This document shows, piece after piece, positions 1-7,996 of a stretch of 64,000 nucleotides of DNA (position 1 is the first letter of the stretch; each line of letters starts with the position of its first letter). The notes below the pieces were generated by a model that saw only the letters and a list, made by a program, of their open reading frames with translations, ran no database searches and had not been told where the DNA came from. This DNA comes from Amycolatopsis nigrescens CSC17Ta-90 (GTDB lineage Bacteria > Actinomycetota > Actinomycetes > Mycobacteriales > Pseudonocardiaceae), in assembly GCF_000384315.1 (NCBI RefSeq), contig NZ_ARVW01000001.1:2055746-2119745 (forward strand), read 5' to 3'. A program made the position numbers and the translations under genes.

Positions 1-213
1 CCGCCAAGGATCCGGGCTCTTGTAGTCGTACACGGTCCAGACGCACAGCTCATTCGAGAAACAGTCCTCGGGAGCCATTGGCTGCACCTGCCCCGAATTG
101 GCGCTCGCGGCTTGCGCAGGCGCCGCCGCGATGACACCCGCCCCGATACAAGCGGCCAGTGCCAGCGTGCGTCGTTTGACAACAGATACTCGAACACCGA
201 AATTGTCCACCAT
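1..213 (-). CDS. Secreted small protein, peptidase inhibitor I36-like (3' part missing)
   Basis: The reading frame starts at ATG 213 and runs off the left edge, giving 71 residues. The start is basic (VVKRRTLALAA), followed by a hydrophobic stretch and an alanine-rich signal peptidase site (APAQA). The mature part begins with a Cys pattern, DCFSNELCVWTVYDY, which resembles the first Cys loop of Streptomyces peptidase inhibitor I36 (SMPI) family proteins. A purine-rich GGAAGGGA lies about 14 nt upstream of the start, an acceptable but loose ribosome binding site. The family call rests on the N-terminal motif only. A second protein of the same general type is at 62422-62811. Export from the cell is well supported; inhibitor activity is inference. 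Confidence 0.65.
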   Translation of the reverse strand, partial: MVDNFGVRVSVVKRRTLALAACIGAGVIAAAPAQAASANSGQVQPMAPEDCFSNELCVWTVYDYKSPDPWR

Positions 214-348
214 TTGCACCGCACATCCCTTCCGATTCTGCCGATCCCTCGACTCATCGTCGATGACTCGACTTTTATACCCAGTCGCCCGGGGAGGGGT
301 CCCGAAAGGAACTGTTTCAAGATCGGGCCGCGGTGCCGGAATTCGGCA

Positions 349-714
349 CTAAAGGATCTGCCGGAGCGAGTCCTCGTCCCTGCCGAGAACCGCGGTGGCG
401 CCGTCGATCAGGATCGGCCGCTCGATGAGCACCGGGTTGTCCACCAGCAACCTGATCCAGCGTTCGCGGTTCGCCGCATCCCGCGGCAGGTCCGCGACGC
501 CGAGCTCCTTGGCGACCGGCTCCTTCGTGCGCGCGATGTCCCACGGCTCCCGGCCGAGCTTGCCGAGCACCTCGGTCAGTTCGACCGCGGTCGGTGGGGT
601 ATCGAGGTAGCGCCGCTCGGTGTACTCCGTGCCGGCCTCGTCCAGTGCCTTCTTCGCCGCCCGCGACTTGGAGCACCGCGGGTTGTGCCAGATCTCCATC
701 CCGCCATTGTCCAT
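349..714 (-). CDS. ArsC/Spx-type arsenate reductase family protein
   Basis: About 121 residues with the thioredoxin-fold ArsC signature near the N terminus: IWHNPRCSKSRAAKKAL, where the Cys is the expected catalytic thiol, and RPILIDG near the C terminus matching the conserved cis-Pro strand. Length is typical for the family (110-140). I chose ATG 714 because GGATGGA precedes it by 6 nt and the gene then clears the upstream stop at 741; ATG 699 is an alternative. It lies 26 nt downstream of the NAD(P)-binding gene and is probably cotranscribed with it. The family includes glutaredoxin-dependent arsenate reductases and proteins of unknown substrate, and no ars transporter or ArsR lies nearby, so real arsenate reduction is unproven. 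Confidence 0.85.
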   Translation of the reverse strand: MDNGGMEIWHNPRCSKSRAAKKALDEAGTEYTERRYLDTPPTAVELTEVLGKLGREPWDIARTKEPVAKELGVADLPRDAANRERWIRLLVDNPVLIERPILIDGATAVLGRDEDSLRQIL

Positions 715-740
715 GCACAGTCCATCCGAGCATGCGTTCG

Positions 741-1499
741 TCAGGGCTGGGTGTCGAGCCACAGCTGGAAGGTGGGGCCGGCCAGCTTGGCGTGCGGGCC
801 GGGCAGGAGACCGCCGGCGGCGGCGTACTCGGCATCGGGCAGATCGGGGTTGTCCACGCCGACGACCTTGATGTTCCGGCGGGCGCCGAGGAGCTGGGCC
901 GCCTCGGCCACGGTCTCCCGGCGGGGCCCGGCGATCTCGGGAATCGGCGTTCCGGGCGCGGGCTCATCCGGGTCGGTGGCAAGGTCGACCAACTCCTCGG
1001 CCACGGTGCGACCGGCCACGAGCTGGCTGGGCCATGCCGGGACGTAGGCCACGTCGCCCTGCTGCCATTCCAGGAGCTGACCGACGAATTCGTGGAACTG
1101 CGCGGCACGCAGGATTCGGACCGGCAGCAGCCCGGACAGGTGGAGTTCCTCGTGCACCTTCTTGGCGGCGCCGAAACCGGCGGTGGCCCCGTCGATGCCG
1201 ATGATGGATGCCACGGTGATCCGGGCGACTCCCGCCCGCTGGCCTTCCTCGTGCAGGTTGCGGGCCGACGTGCGGAAGAACTGCGTCGCCGCGTCCTCCT
1301 CCGAGGCGTGCCACGACGCGACGTCGATGATGACGTCGACCCCGCTAAGTGCCTCGGCGAGACCGTTACCGGTGATGATGTCCACGCCGGTGGCCCGTGA
1401 GATGGGCACGACCTGCTGCCCCCGTTCGACGAGGACGTCGACGACGTGGCGTCCCAGCCGCCCGGTTGCTCCGGCCACGGCGAACTTGCTGGTGCTCAT
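741..1499 (-). CDS. NAD(P)-binding NmrA/epimerase-like oxidoreductase of an ECF41 module
   Basis: 252 residues, atypical short-chain dehydrogenase. The N terminus FAVAGATGRLGRHVV carries the GxxGxxG dinucleotide-binding loop. There is no clear Tyr-x-x-x-Lys catalytic pair; AKKVHEE occupies that area, as in NmrA-like proteins. The start has a strong GGAGAAAGGTAAGG upstream. It follows the AhpD-like gene (1536-2042) by 36 nt and both diverge from the ECF41 sigma factor at 2226. ECF41 sigma factors are known to neighbour carboxymuconolactone decarboxylase, oxidoreductase or epimerase genes (the COE genes), and this trio fits that rule. The substrate is unknown. Induction by the neighbouring sigma factor is likely from the promoter at 2132-2158. 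Confidence 0.85.
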   Translation of the reverse strand: MSTSKFAVAGATGRLGRHVVDVLVERGQQVVPISRATGVDIITGNGLAEALSGVDVIIDVASWHASEEDAATQFFRTSARNLHEEGQRAGVARITVASIIGIDGATAGFGAAKKVHEELHLSGLLPVRILRAAQFHEFVGQLLEWQQGDVAYVPAWPSQLVAGRTVAEELVDLATDPDEPAPGTPIPEIAGPRRETVAEAAQLLGARRNIKVVGVDNPDLPDAEYAAAGGLLPGPHAKLAGPTFQLWLDTQP

Positions 1500-1535
1500 G
1501 TTCCTTACCTTTCTCCAGTGCCAAGGGGTTGCCGG

Positions 1536-2042
1536 TCAGTCGCGGTAGTTCCGGCCGGGCGGCATACCCGGGATCGGTTTCGCGATCAGGGCGGCCGGGG
1601 TGAAGAAGCCGATATGAGCGATCGCCATGATGAGCGACCAGAGCGCCTTGTCGTCGTAGTGCTCGGACGCCTTGGCGTACAGCTCTTCGGGGACGCGCTC
1701 GCGGAACGGGTTCGGCAAGAGGACGGCCTCCACGAGCTCCAGTGCGACCCGTTCGGCGTCGCTGAAGTAGGTGGCGTCCCGCCAGGTCGCCACGGCGGTG
1801 ATGCGGTCCTCTGCTTCCCCGGCCTCGCGGAGGTTGCGGGTTTCCCGGATGGTGAAGTACGTGCTGCCGAGCAGCTGCCCTGCGCGGAGCTGCAACAGGC
1901 TGACGGTCGTCCGCGGAATCGGGCCGTCCTGGATGACCTTGTGCAAACCCGCGGCGACTTCCGCCATCTCAGGGACGAACGGGATGGGGTTGGGCATTCG
2001 CGACCGGAGGTTCTCCTGCTCGGGTGGCGTGGGTGTGGTCAT
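1536..2042 (-). CDS. Carboxymuconolactone decarboxylase/AhpD-like protein lacking the redox cysteines
   Basis: 168 residues from ATG 2042, preceded by GGGAAG. The helical AhpD fold is recognisable (LLQLRAGQLLGSTYFTIRET, then AVATWRDATYFSDAERVALEL), matching the usual ...QINGCxxCxxxHT...LAAWRETPxFTDRERAAL order. The two catalytic Cys and the following His of AhpD proteins are replaced here (GSTYFTIRE), so peroxidase chemistry of the usual type is not expected. It is the first gene of the COE operon next to an ECF41 sigma factor. A structural, binding or altered catalytic role is possible. The frame is open further upstream to 2282, but those residues have no family similarity and cross the promoter region, so the shorter start is preferred. 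Confidence 0.85.
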   Translation of the reverse strand: MTTPTPPEQENLRSRMPNPIPFVPEMAEVAAGLHKVIQDGPIPRTTVSLLQLRAGQLLGSTYFTIRETRNLREAGEAEDRITAVATWRDATYFSDAERVALELVEAVLLPNPFRERVPEELYAKASEHYDDKALWSLIMAIAHIGFFTPAALIAKPIPGMPPGRNYRD

Positions 2043-2131
2043 GGTCTTCCCTTCTCGTGTTGCGTCGCCGTTCGGCGTCTTGGCGACCACGAGACGTTGG
2101 CGTCCGAATCCCCGTGACAGCGCGGTCTTGT

Positions 2132-2158
2132 GACGTGAGCCATCGATCGTGGGTGTCA
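2132..2158 (-). promoter_or_regulatory. ECF41-type promoter for the COE operon
   Basis: On the minus strand the sequence reads TGACACC (2158-2152), 16 nt, then CGTC (2135-2132). The published ECF41 consensus is TGTCACA-N16-CGTC; five of seven -35 bases and all of the -10 core match with exact spacing. It points to the AhpD-like gene 90 nt away. Its -35 overlaps the -35 of the divergent sigma promoter. Confidence 0.6.
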
Positions 2159-2180
2159 CAAAGCGGCCGGGACCGGCGTC
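2154..2180 (+). promoter_or_regulatory. ECF41-type autoregulatory promoter of the sigma factor gene
   Basis: TGTCACA at 2154-2160, 16 nt, then CGTC at 2177-2180: an exact match to the known ECF41 promoter. It lies 45 nt upstream of the sigma factor start at 2226, so positive autoregulation is the simple reading. Confidence 0.8.
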
Positions 2181-2225
2181 TCGTGCGCGTGACACAAGGT
2201 CAACGGCGAACAGGCAGGAGCCAGC

Positions 2226-3128
2226 ATGAGCGAGCGCACCGGACGAACCACGGACGCCGCCACCGAGGTGTTCGTCGCGCACCGCAACCTGCTGTTCACC
2301 GTGGCCTACGAGATGCTCGGTTCGGCCGCGGACGCCGAAGACGTGCTGCAGGAGACCTGGCTGCGGTGGGTGGGCGTCGATCTCGACGTCGTGCGCGAAG
2401 AACGTCCCTATCTGGTAAGGATCGTCACCCGGCTGGCGCTGGACCGGCTGCGGGTGCTCGGCCGGCGCCGGGAGTCCTACGTCGGCCCGTGGCTGCCCGA
2501 GCCGTTGCTGACCGCACCCGATGTGGCCGAAGACGTCGAGCTCGCCGAGAGCGTCTCGATGGCGATGCTGCTGGTGCTGGAGACGCTTCAGCCGACCGAG
2601 CGGGCGGTGTTCGTGCTGCGGGACGTATTCGCTCTGGACTACGGCGAGATCGCCGAAGCCGTCGGCAAAACTCCCTCAACGGTCCGTCAGATCGCCCGCC
2701 GGGCACGGGCGCACGTCGCCGCCCGCCGGCCACGCGGCGACGCCTCCCCGGCCGAGACCCGGGCCGCGCTCGGGGCCTTCCAGCGCGCGGTCGAAACCGG
2801 TGACCTGCAAAGCCTGCTCGACATCCTCGCGCCGGACGTGGTCGCCCTGAGCGACGGCGGCGGAATCAAACACGCCCTGCTTCGACCCGTGGTGGGAGTC
2901 GACCAGGTGGCTCGCCTGCTGGCCGCCGGCTGGTGGAAGCGCGGCGGCGAAAGGTCGCTACAGCCGGTGCAGATCAACGGTGGCCCTGGCCTGCTCGTCC
3001 GAGTCGACGGGGAGATCGACGGCGTGCTGGCGGTGCGGTTCGAAAACGGCTACATCACCGGCGCTTACCACGTGCGCAATCCCGAGAAGCTGTCACGTGT
3101 GGAGCGGGAGACCGCGGTCAGCCGCTGA
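2226..3128 (+). CDS. ECF41-family RNA polymerase sigma factor with C-terminal SnoaL-like domain
   Basis: 300 residues. The N-terminal half is sigma-70 region 2 (FVAHRNLLFTVAYEMLGSAADAEDVLQETWLRW) and region 4 (LQPTERAVFVLRDVFALDYGEIAEAVGKTPSTVRQIARRAR). The C-terminal ~110 residues form the SnoaL-like extension typical of ECF41, with the family hallmark DGGGIK (for DGGGK) and NPEKL (for NPDKL) at the end. In this family there is no classical anti-sigma factor; the extension itself modulates activity. GGAG precedes the ATG. The gene is divergent from the COE operon (2042 to 349) and both carry matching ECF41 promoters. The inducing signal is not deducible. Confidence 0.95.
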   Translation: MSERTGRTTDAATEVFVAHRNLLFTVAYEMLGSAADAEDVLQETWLRWVGVDLDVVREERPYLVRIVTRLALDRLRVLGRRRESYVGPWLPEPLLTAPDVAEDVELAESVSMAMLLVLETLQPTERAVFVLRDVFALDYGEIAEAVGKTPSTVRQIARRARAHVAARRPRGDASPAETRAALGAFQRAVETGDLQSLLDILAPDVVALSDGGGIKHALLRPVVGVDQVARLLAAGWWKRGGERSLQPVQINGGPGLLVRVDGEIDGVLAVRFENGYITGAYHVRNPEKLSRVERETAVSR

Positions 3129-3232
3129 GCCGGACGACGAGGATTTAGCCAGCTCATCAGGTATCGAAACTCCCCTGAAGTTGCTGTATTTTGAGGTGTC
3201 GTACGCCCAGGGCTTCCGGTAGGAGTGATTGC

Positions 3233-3820
3233 GTGGACTTCGCGAAAATCTTGCGGCGACGCCGCATGGTACGCAGCTACCGGCCGGACCCGGTCACCTC
3301 TGAGCAACTGGAAAGGATCGTCGGCGCGGTCCGGCACGCACCCAGCGCCGGATTTTGCCAGGCGCACCGGTTGTTCGTAGTGACAAAGAAGGAAACCCGA
3401 CGGGCGATCGCCAAGCTTTCAAACGAGGAAAAATACTTCGTCAAACCCTGGCTCTCGAATGCGGCTGCGCATATAGTCATAGGTTTTCGCGAAGGCGATT
3501 ATCACGATCGCTACCAAAAGCCCGACAAGCTGCAAGAGGACGGCACCGAGATCCCATGGCCGGTGCCGTTCTGGTATGTCGACGCCGGCGGCCTTGCCAT
3601 GCTGATCCAGCTGGCCGCGATCAACGAAGGACTGGGAGCGGCCTTCGTCGGACCGACGGACTGGGGACCGTACCGCGAGTTGCTGGAGATCCCGGACGAC
3701 GTCACGACGATCGGTATCGTCCTGATCGGCCATGCCGACCCCGACGAGCCAAAGCACATGAACACGGACACCCTCAAACAGCAGCGCAGGCCGACCGAAG
3801 ACCTCGTTCGCTGGGACTAG
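3233..3820 (+). CDS. Nitroreductase family FMN oxidoreductase
   Basis: 195 residues from GTG 3233, chosen because AGGAGT sits 6 nt upstream. It has the nitroreductase layout: RRRRMVRSYRPDPV (FMN phosphate-binding Arg cluster) at the N terminus, RHAPSAGFCQAHRLFVV, and a C-terminal EGLGAAFVGP segment before the final IPDDVTTIGIVLIGHAD strand. Expected reaction: NAD(P)H-dependent reduction of nitro compounds, quinones or flavins. Its stop codon overlaps that of the convergent SagB-type gene by 4 nt, and both belong to the nitroreductase superfamily, so a functional link is possible but unproven. A stretch of about 100 nt of lower GC separates it from the sigma factor gene and probably holds its promoter. 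Confidence 0.9.
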   Translation: MDFAKILRRRRMVRSYRPDPVTSEQLERIVGAVRHAPSAGFCQAHRLFVVTKKETRRAIAKLSNEEKYFVKPWLSNAAAHIVIGFREGDYHDRYQKPDKLQEDGTEIPWPVPFWYVDAGGLAMLIQLAAINEGLGAAFVGPTDWGPYRELLEIPDDVTTIGIVLIGHADPDEPKHMNTDTLKQQRRPTEDLVRWD

Positions 3821-4905
3821 GACCTGTCCGTCGGCGGGCCCACCGCCGAGATGCCGAGCACGATCTCGTCGGCGGGGTCGCACTGGATCAGGTCTTCGAG
3901 GCACTCGTCGCGTAACGCCGCGGTGTAGGTGATGTGCAGCCCCAGCGCGGCGGCGGCCAGATAGACCGTCTGGCTCAGGTGGCCGAGGTCCATCATCATG
4001 ATGCGATAGGTGCGGCTGATCGGGTACTTCCACTGACAACGGTCGATCACGCTGGTGTAGATCAGGAGCGCGGCGGCTCCGGCGACCCAGTCCTGGTCGC
4101 CTGCCGCCGCGACGATCTCGGCATCCGAAATGGCGCCGGTACCGAGCCGTTCCAGCGCGTGGCCACCGCCGTCGTAGTGGTAGAGCGAAGGTTCGAGTCC
4201 CTCGACGTTCCGGGCATAAACGTAGATTTCGGTGGGGTGCCGTGCTCCGCCCGACGGGCTGGTCTTGAACACGTTCCCGTTTTCGGCCATCGCCGGCCGG
4301 TCGGGCAGTTCCGTCGGCCGCCCGGCGATGTCCAGCAACGCGCCCAGCGCCGACAGCTCGAGCGGAGAGTCGCCGAATTCCCGGTTGCTGCGGCGCTGGT
4401 ACAGCACGTCTGCGAAATCGTGGAGTTCCCAGCGCGCCGCGGCTCTGAAGGGCAGCGAAATGCGAGGAACGTCCGGGTATGGCTTGAAAGGTGGAGGCGG
4501 CGGCTCCTCGAGGAGCTTCTCCCGCACCTGAGCGCGCGACTCGTCCACGGTGACGAACGGCGTGGACCGGTGGGAACGGGTCGCGAAATGAAACGCCCGG
4601 GTGGACGGACCCCAGGCCGACCATGACCGCAGCACTCGCTGCTCGGCGCGGTGGCGCGGGGAGTCCTCCTCGATCAGGATTTCGCGGCCGAGCATCTGCT
4701 CGGTGAAGGTCCGCAAGCGGGCACGGGCAGCGGGGTCGGGATCCAGCTCCTCGATCGAGGACACCTCTCGCCACGAGACGAACCAGCGAAGAACGCGTTC
4801 GGTGCCATCGGTCAGCGCGAGCTGCCGATGCCCGAGATAGTCGTCCCAGACCAGCCTGCCGTCGTCCCAGAACATGCTCCCGCACGCCGAGACCCGTACT
4901 CGCAT
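3817..4905 (-). CDS. SagB-type (ThcOx) dehydrogenase, FMN-dependent RiPP oxidase family
   Basis: 362 residues. An N-terminal region of about 150 residues is followed by the nitroreductase-fold SagB domain with all hallmark motifs: RRSNREF at 171-177, SPSGGARHP at 216-224, and KYPISRTYR at 293-301 followed by GHLSQ at 308-312, which hold FMN and the Lys-Tyr pair used in azoline oxidation by McbC/BcerB-type enzymes. GGAGGAAGG precedes ATG 4905. Known relatives oxidise thiazoline or oxazoline rings in peptide natural products after a YcaO cyclodehydratase; no YcaO gene is in the window. The 32-residue peptide gene starts 146 nt upstream on the same strand and is the natural substrate candidate. 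The true reaction here is open: dehydrogenation of a different bond is possible. Confidence 0.9.
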   Translation of the reverse strand: MRVRVSACGSMFWDDGRLVWDDYLGHRQLALTDGTERVLRWFVSWREVSSIEELDPDPAARARLRTFTEQMLGREILIEEDSPRHRAEQRVLRSWSAWGPSTRAFHFATRSHRSTPFVTVDESRAQVREKLLEEPPPPPFKPYPDVPRISLPFRAAARWELHDFADVLYQRRSNREFGDSPLELSALGALLDIAGRPTELPDRPAMAENGNVFKTSPSGGARHPTEIYVYARNVEGLEPSLYHYDGGGHALERLGTGAISDAEIVAAAGDQDWVAGAAALLIYTSVIDRCQWKYPISRTYRIMMMDLGHLSQTVYLAAAALGLHITYTAALRDECLEDLIQCDPADEIVLGISAVGPPTDRS

Positions 4906-4952
4906 GCCGCCTTCCTCCGAACTCCGGGGCAGCAGCCTCGGAGCCTCACTGA

Positions 4953-5051
4953 CTACCCTGAGACGTGCGGGATCCAGATGATGATGTCGTCATACTCGCC
5001 CTGGTAGGCCTCGAATGCTTGGACCTCCGTGGCCTTGGCTTCCTGCTCCAC
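4953..5051 (-). CDS. Candidate RiPP precursor peptide, 32 residues
   Basis: A GTG start at 5051 follows AAGGAGG by 9 nt, one of the best ribosome binding sites in the window, and the frame stops at TAG 4953-4955, 47 nt before the SagB-type gene. The N-terminal half is acidic, alanine- and glutamine-rich and helical in character (MEQEAKATEVQAFEAYQ), like a leader. The C-terminal half is GEYDDIIIWIPHVSG: an isoleucine run, one Trp, one Pro, one His, one Ser and no Cys or Thr. The gene lies between the SARP regulator and the dehydrogenase, all on one strand. The coding call rests on ribosome binding site, position and composition. Lack of Cys/Thr argues against ordinary thiazole chemistry. Confidence 0.6.
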   Translation of the reverse strand: MEQEAKATEVQAFEAYQGEYDDIIIWIPHVSG

Positions 5052-5080
5052 TTCGCGCGCACCTCCTTCCCATTAGCGAC

Positions 5081-5090
5081 GAACCGGTTC
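5081..5090. promoter_or_regulatory. Short palindrome upstream of the precursor peptide
   Basis: GAACCGGTTC, a perfect 10-bp palindrome, sits 30 nt upstream of the peptide start in the 59-nt gap after the SARP gene. It may be an operator. No clear SARP direct heptamer repeats or -10/-35 pair was found here, so readthrough from the SARP gene is also possible. Confidence 0.3.
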
Positions 5091-5110
5091 TGACCTGTGT
5101 ACGGAGTGGT

Positions 5111-7996
5111 TCAGGTGATCGGATTCTGGCTGTTGCAGTCTTCGAGCTGGCGGCGTACGTCCTCAGTCTCGGGTACCCCGAGGTCGGTGTAAAGACCGAG
5201 TGCATGTTGCCAGTGGCGGCGGGCGGCCGGCAGCCGACCGAACTTGCGGTGGGCGTCGGCGATCCCGCGATGGGCACGGGCCTCCTCGTGCCGGTTGCCG
5301 ATCACCCCGCTGATGGCGAGCGCCTGCTGGTGGTGCGCGAGAGCGTCGGTGGGACTGCTGGTGGCGGTCTCGCCGAGCCCGTTGAGCACCTCGGATTCGA
5401 GGTCGCGATTGCCGGCTTCGCGAGCGAGCGCAAGCGCTTGCTCGAGGTGGGTGAGCGCCTGCTCGACCCGACCAAGGCCCCCGTTGACGAGCCCGAGGCC
5501 GTATAGGGCGTAGCCCTCGATGTGGCGATGGCCGGAGCGCTGTGCGAGGGCCAGCCCCTCCTCGAGGTAGATCAGGCCCTCGTCATAGCGCTTCGCGTGC
5601 CAGCAGACGAGGCCGAGGTTGTCCAGCGCACGGCCTTCGACGTCGCGGTCGCCGGCCTCCTTGGCCAGGGTCAGCGCCTGCTTGAGGTAGACGTGCGCCT
5701 GGTCGAGCTGCCCCATCCGCCAGTAGACGAGCCCGACGTCGCCCACCGCGCGGCGTTCCAGCACCCGGTCGCCGACCTCGCGGGTGAGCTCCAGCCCCTC
5801 TTCGAGGTGGATGAGCGCCTGGTCGTAGCGCCCCAGTCGCCAGTAGACGATGCCGAGGCCGTGCAGTGCCTTCGTTTCGAGGTCGCGGTCGCCCGTGTCG
5901 CGGGCGGTGGTGAGGGCGTGCGTGTGCAGGGTCAGCGCTTCATCGCGGTAGCCGCCGATGTCGAGATAGCGGTACAGGATGGTGGACAGGTAACCGGTGT
6001 AGGCGTGCCAGCCCCGGCTGTCGGCGTGGGCGGCCGCGGCCAGCAGATTGTGCCGTTCGGTCTCCAGCCACGACCATGCCTCGTGGGAATCGGACAGCGG
6101 CGGAGCGGGCGTGCCGGGTGCGCTGACGACGGGCCGGTGGTGTTTCTCCTTGGGGTACACGGCGTCCATCGCCGCGGACGCGACGTGCAGGTAGTGGTCG
6201 AACATCCCGGTCAGTGCCGCGCACCTGCTGTCGTCGGTTTCGGCCTCGGTGACGAGCTGCGCGGCGTAGGCACGCAGCAGGTCGTGGAACTGGTACCGGC
6301 CGGAGGTCGGCTGCCGGAGCAGGTGCACGTCCAGCAGCTCCTCGAGCAGCCGGTCTGCCTCGTCGAGCTCGATACCCGCCAGCGCGGCGGCCTGGTAGGC
6401 GTCGAAGTCGGTGCCGGGGTGCAGGCCGAGCAGCCGGAACAGGCGCTTGTGGCCCGCATCGAGGTGCTGGTAGGAGAGCGTGAACGCGGCGGCGACGCTG
6501 CGGTCGCCGGTGGCCAGCTCCCGCAGCCGCTGCTGGCCCCGCATGCGCTCGGCCACGTGCCTGATCGTCCAGGTCGGGCGGGTGCGCAGCCGGGACGCGA
6601 TGATCCGGATCGCCAGCGGGAGGTAACCGCACAGCCGCACCACCTCGTCGGCCCAGCCGCGCTCGGCCGTGACCCGCTCGTTCCCCACCGCACGGGCGAA
6701 CAACGTGACGGCTTCCTCCGGCCGGAGGACGTCGGTGGAGAAGGTGTGCGCTGCTTCGAGGTCGCTGAGCTGCTGCCGGCTGGTGATCAGCACCAGGCAC
6801 GCGGGGTTACCGGGGAGCAACGGGCGCACCTGGGCCGCGCTCGCGGCGTTGTCCAGCACCACCAGCGTCCTGCGGTTGGCCAGCTCCGCCCGCCAGAATC
6901 CGGCCCGTTCCTCCAGCCCGTCCGGAATCCGTTCACCCGGCACGCCGAGCTGGCGCAGCAAGGTGTCCAGCGCGGCGGCCGGTTCGGTTGGTTCGTGCCC
7001 GGCGGTGTGCGCGTGCAGGTCGATGAACAGCTGCGCGTCGGGGTACCGATCGGTGAGCTGATGGCCCGCGTGGATGGCCAATGTCGTCTTGCCGACCCCG
7101 GCCATGCCGTCGATGGCGTTGATCAGCACGGCCAGGTTGGCGCCCTCCACCATCGGCAGCGTGGCGATGAGCTGGTCGAGCTCGAGATCGCGCCCGGTGA
7201 AGTCGTCTATATCGCGAGGCAGGTAGTTGCAGCCGGCCGGCCGGGCGGTTTCCTGCGGGCGCTCGGCGACCTTCCCGGTGAGGACCTGCTGGTGCAGGCG
7301 TTGGAGCTCGTCCCCCGGCTCGATCCCCAGTTCGTTGACCAGCGCCCGCCGTACTGTCTGAAACGCCTGTACCGCCGCGGCCGAGCGGCCACAGCGGTAC
7401 AGGGTGAGCATGAGCTGGCCGGCCAGCCGCTCGTCCAGCGGGTGCGCCACGGCTCTCGCGGACACCTCCACCAGCAGCTTGGTGTGCAGGCCGAGGCGAA
7501 GCGCGACATCGTTGCGGTCGAGCTCGGCGGCCAGCCGTTCCTGGTCGAGCGTCTCCCGCATCGCGGCGAACCACGGGGTTTCCAGGGTGGCGAAGGCATC
7601 TCCGTGCCACAGTCCCAGCACCTGGTCGAAGACCGCCAGAGCACGAGCGTCGCCCTCGATCTTGCGGGCTTGCCCGACCAGTTCCCGGAAGCGATGCAGG
7701 TCCACCGCCGCCGGGTCGACCGCCAGCAGGTACCCGCCAGGCCGGCGGGCGATCCGGACATCGCCGACGGCCAGTATCCGGCGAAGCCGGGACAAGTAGC
7801 TGTACAGCGTCTCGCGGGGCCGATGGGGCGGGGAGCCGCCCCACACCCGGTCGACCAGCTGGTCGACCGAAACCGGCTGGTTGGCGTCGGCGAGCAAGGC
7901 CGCGAGGACATACCGTTGCCGCAGGGAGCCAACATCGATCAGCCGGCCGTCGTGGTGTACCTCAAGATCACCAAGTACCTGGAACTCCACCGTCAC
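5111..7996 (-). CDS. SARP (AfsR-like) regulator: DNA-binding/BTAD, NB-ARC, TPR
   Basis: About 961 residues. The order is: an OmpR-like winged helix (VEFQVLGDLEVHHDGRLIDV...YVLAALLADANQPVSVDQLVDRVWG), a BTAD domain, an NB-ARC ATPase with Walker A GMAGVGKTTLA and the sensor segment LVLITSRQQLSDL, then at least six tetratricopeptide repeats (RDLETKALHGLGIVYWRLGRYDQA type) to the C terminus. This matches large SARP activators of antibiotic clusters such as AfsR. GTG 7996 places the winged helix at the very N terminus as in other SARPs; TTG 8059 and ATG 8035 are in frame alternatives. The next genes downstream on the same strand are the candidate peptide and the SagB-type enzyme, so it is probably their activator. 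Confidence 0.9.
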   Translation of the reverse strand: MTVEFQVLGDLEVHHDGRLIDVGSLRQRYVLAALLADANQPVSVDQLVDRVWGGSPPHRPRETLYSYLSRLRRILAVGDVRIARRPGGYLLAVDPAAVDLHRFRELVGQARKIEGDARALAVFDQVLGLWHGDAFATLETPWFAAMRETLDQERLAAELDRNDVALRLGLHTKLLVEVSARAVAHPLDERLAGQLMLTLYRCGRSAAAVQAFQTVRRALVNELGIEPGDELQRLHQQVLTGKVAERPQETARPAGCNYLPRDIDDFTGRDLELDQLIATLPMVEGANLAVLINAIDGMAGVGKTTLAIHAGHQLTDRYPDAQLFIDLHAHTAGHEPTEPAAALDTLLRQLGVPGERIPDGLEERAGFWRAELANRRTLVVLDNAASAAQVRPLLPGNPACLVLITSRQQLSDLEAAHTFSTDVLRPEEAVTLFARAVGNERVTAERGWADEVVRLCGYLPLAIRIIASRLRTRPTWTIRHVAERMRGQQRLRELATGDRSVAAAFTLSYQHLDAGHKRLFRLLGLHPGTDFDAYQAAALAGIELDEADRLLEELLDVHLLRQPTSGRYQFHDLLRAYAAQLVTEAETDDSRCAALTGMFDHYLHVASAAMDAVYPKEKHHRPVVSAPGTPAPPLSDSHEAWSWLETERHNLLAAAAHADSRGWHAYTGYLSTILYRYLDIGGYRDEALTLHTHALTTARDTGDRDLETKALHGLGIVYWRLGRYDQALIHLEEGLELTREVGDRVLERRAVGDVGLVYWRMGQLDQAHVYLKQALTLAKEAGDRDVEGRALDNLGLVCWHAKRYDEGLIYLEEGLALAQRSGHRHIEGYALYGLGLVNGGLGRVEQALTHLEQALALAREAGNRDLESEVLNGLGETATSSPTDALAHHQQALAISGVIGNRHEEARAHRGIADAHRKFGRLPAARRHWQHALGLYTDLGVPETEDVRRQLEDCNSQNPIT

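Noticed and set aside
3817..4905. Complete thiazole/oxazole (TOMM) cluster around the SagB-type gene
   Set aside because: No YcaO or E1-like gene in the window, and the candidate peptide lacks Cys and Thr.
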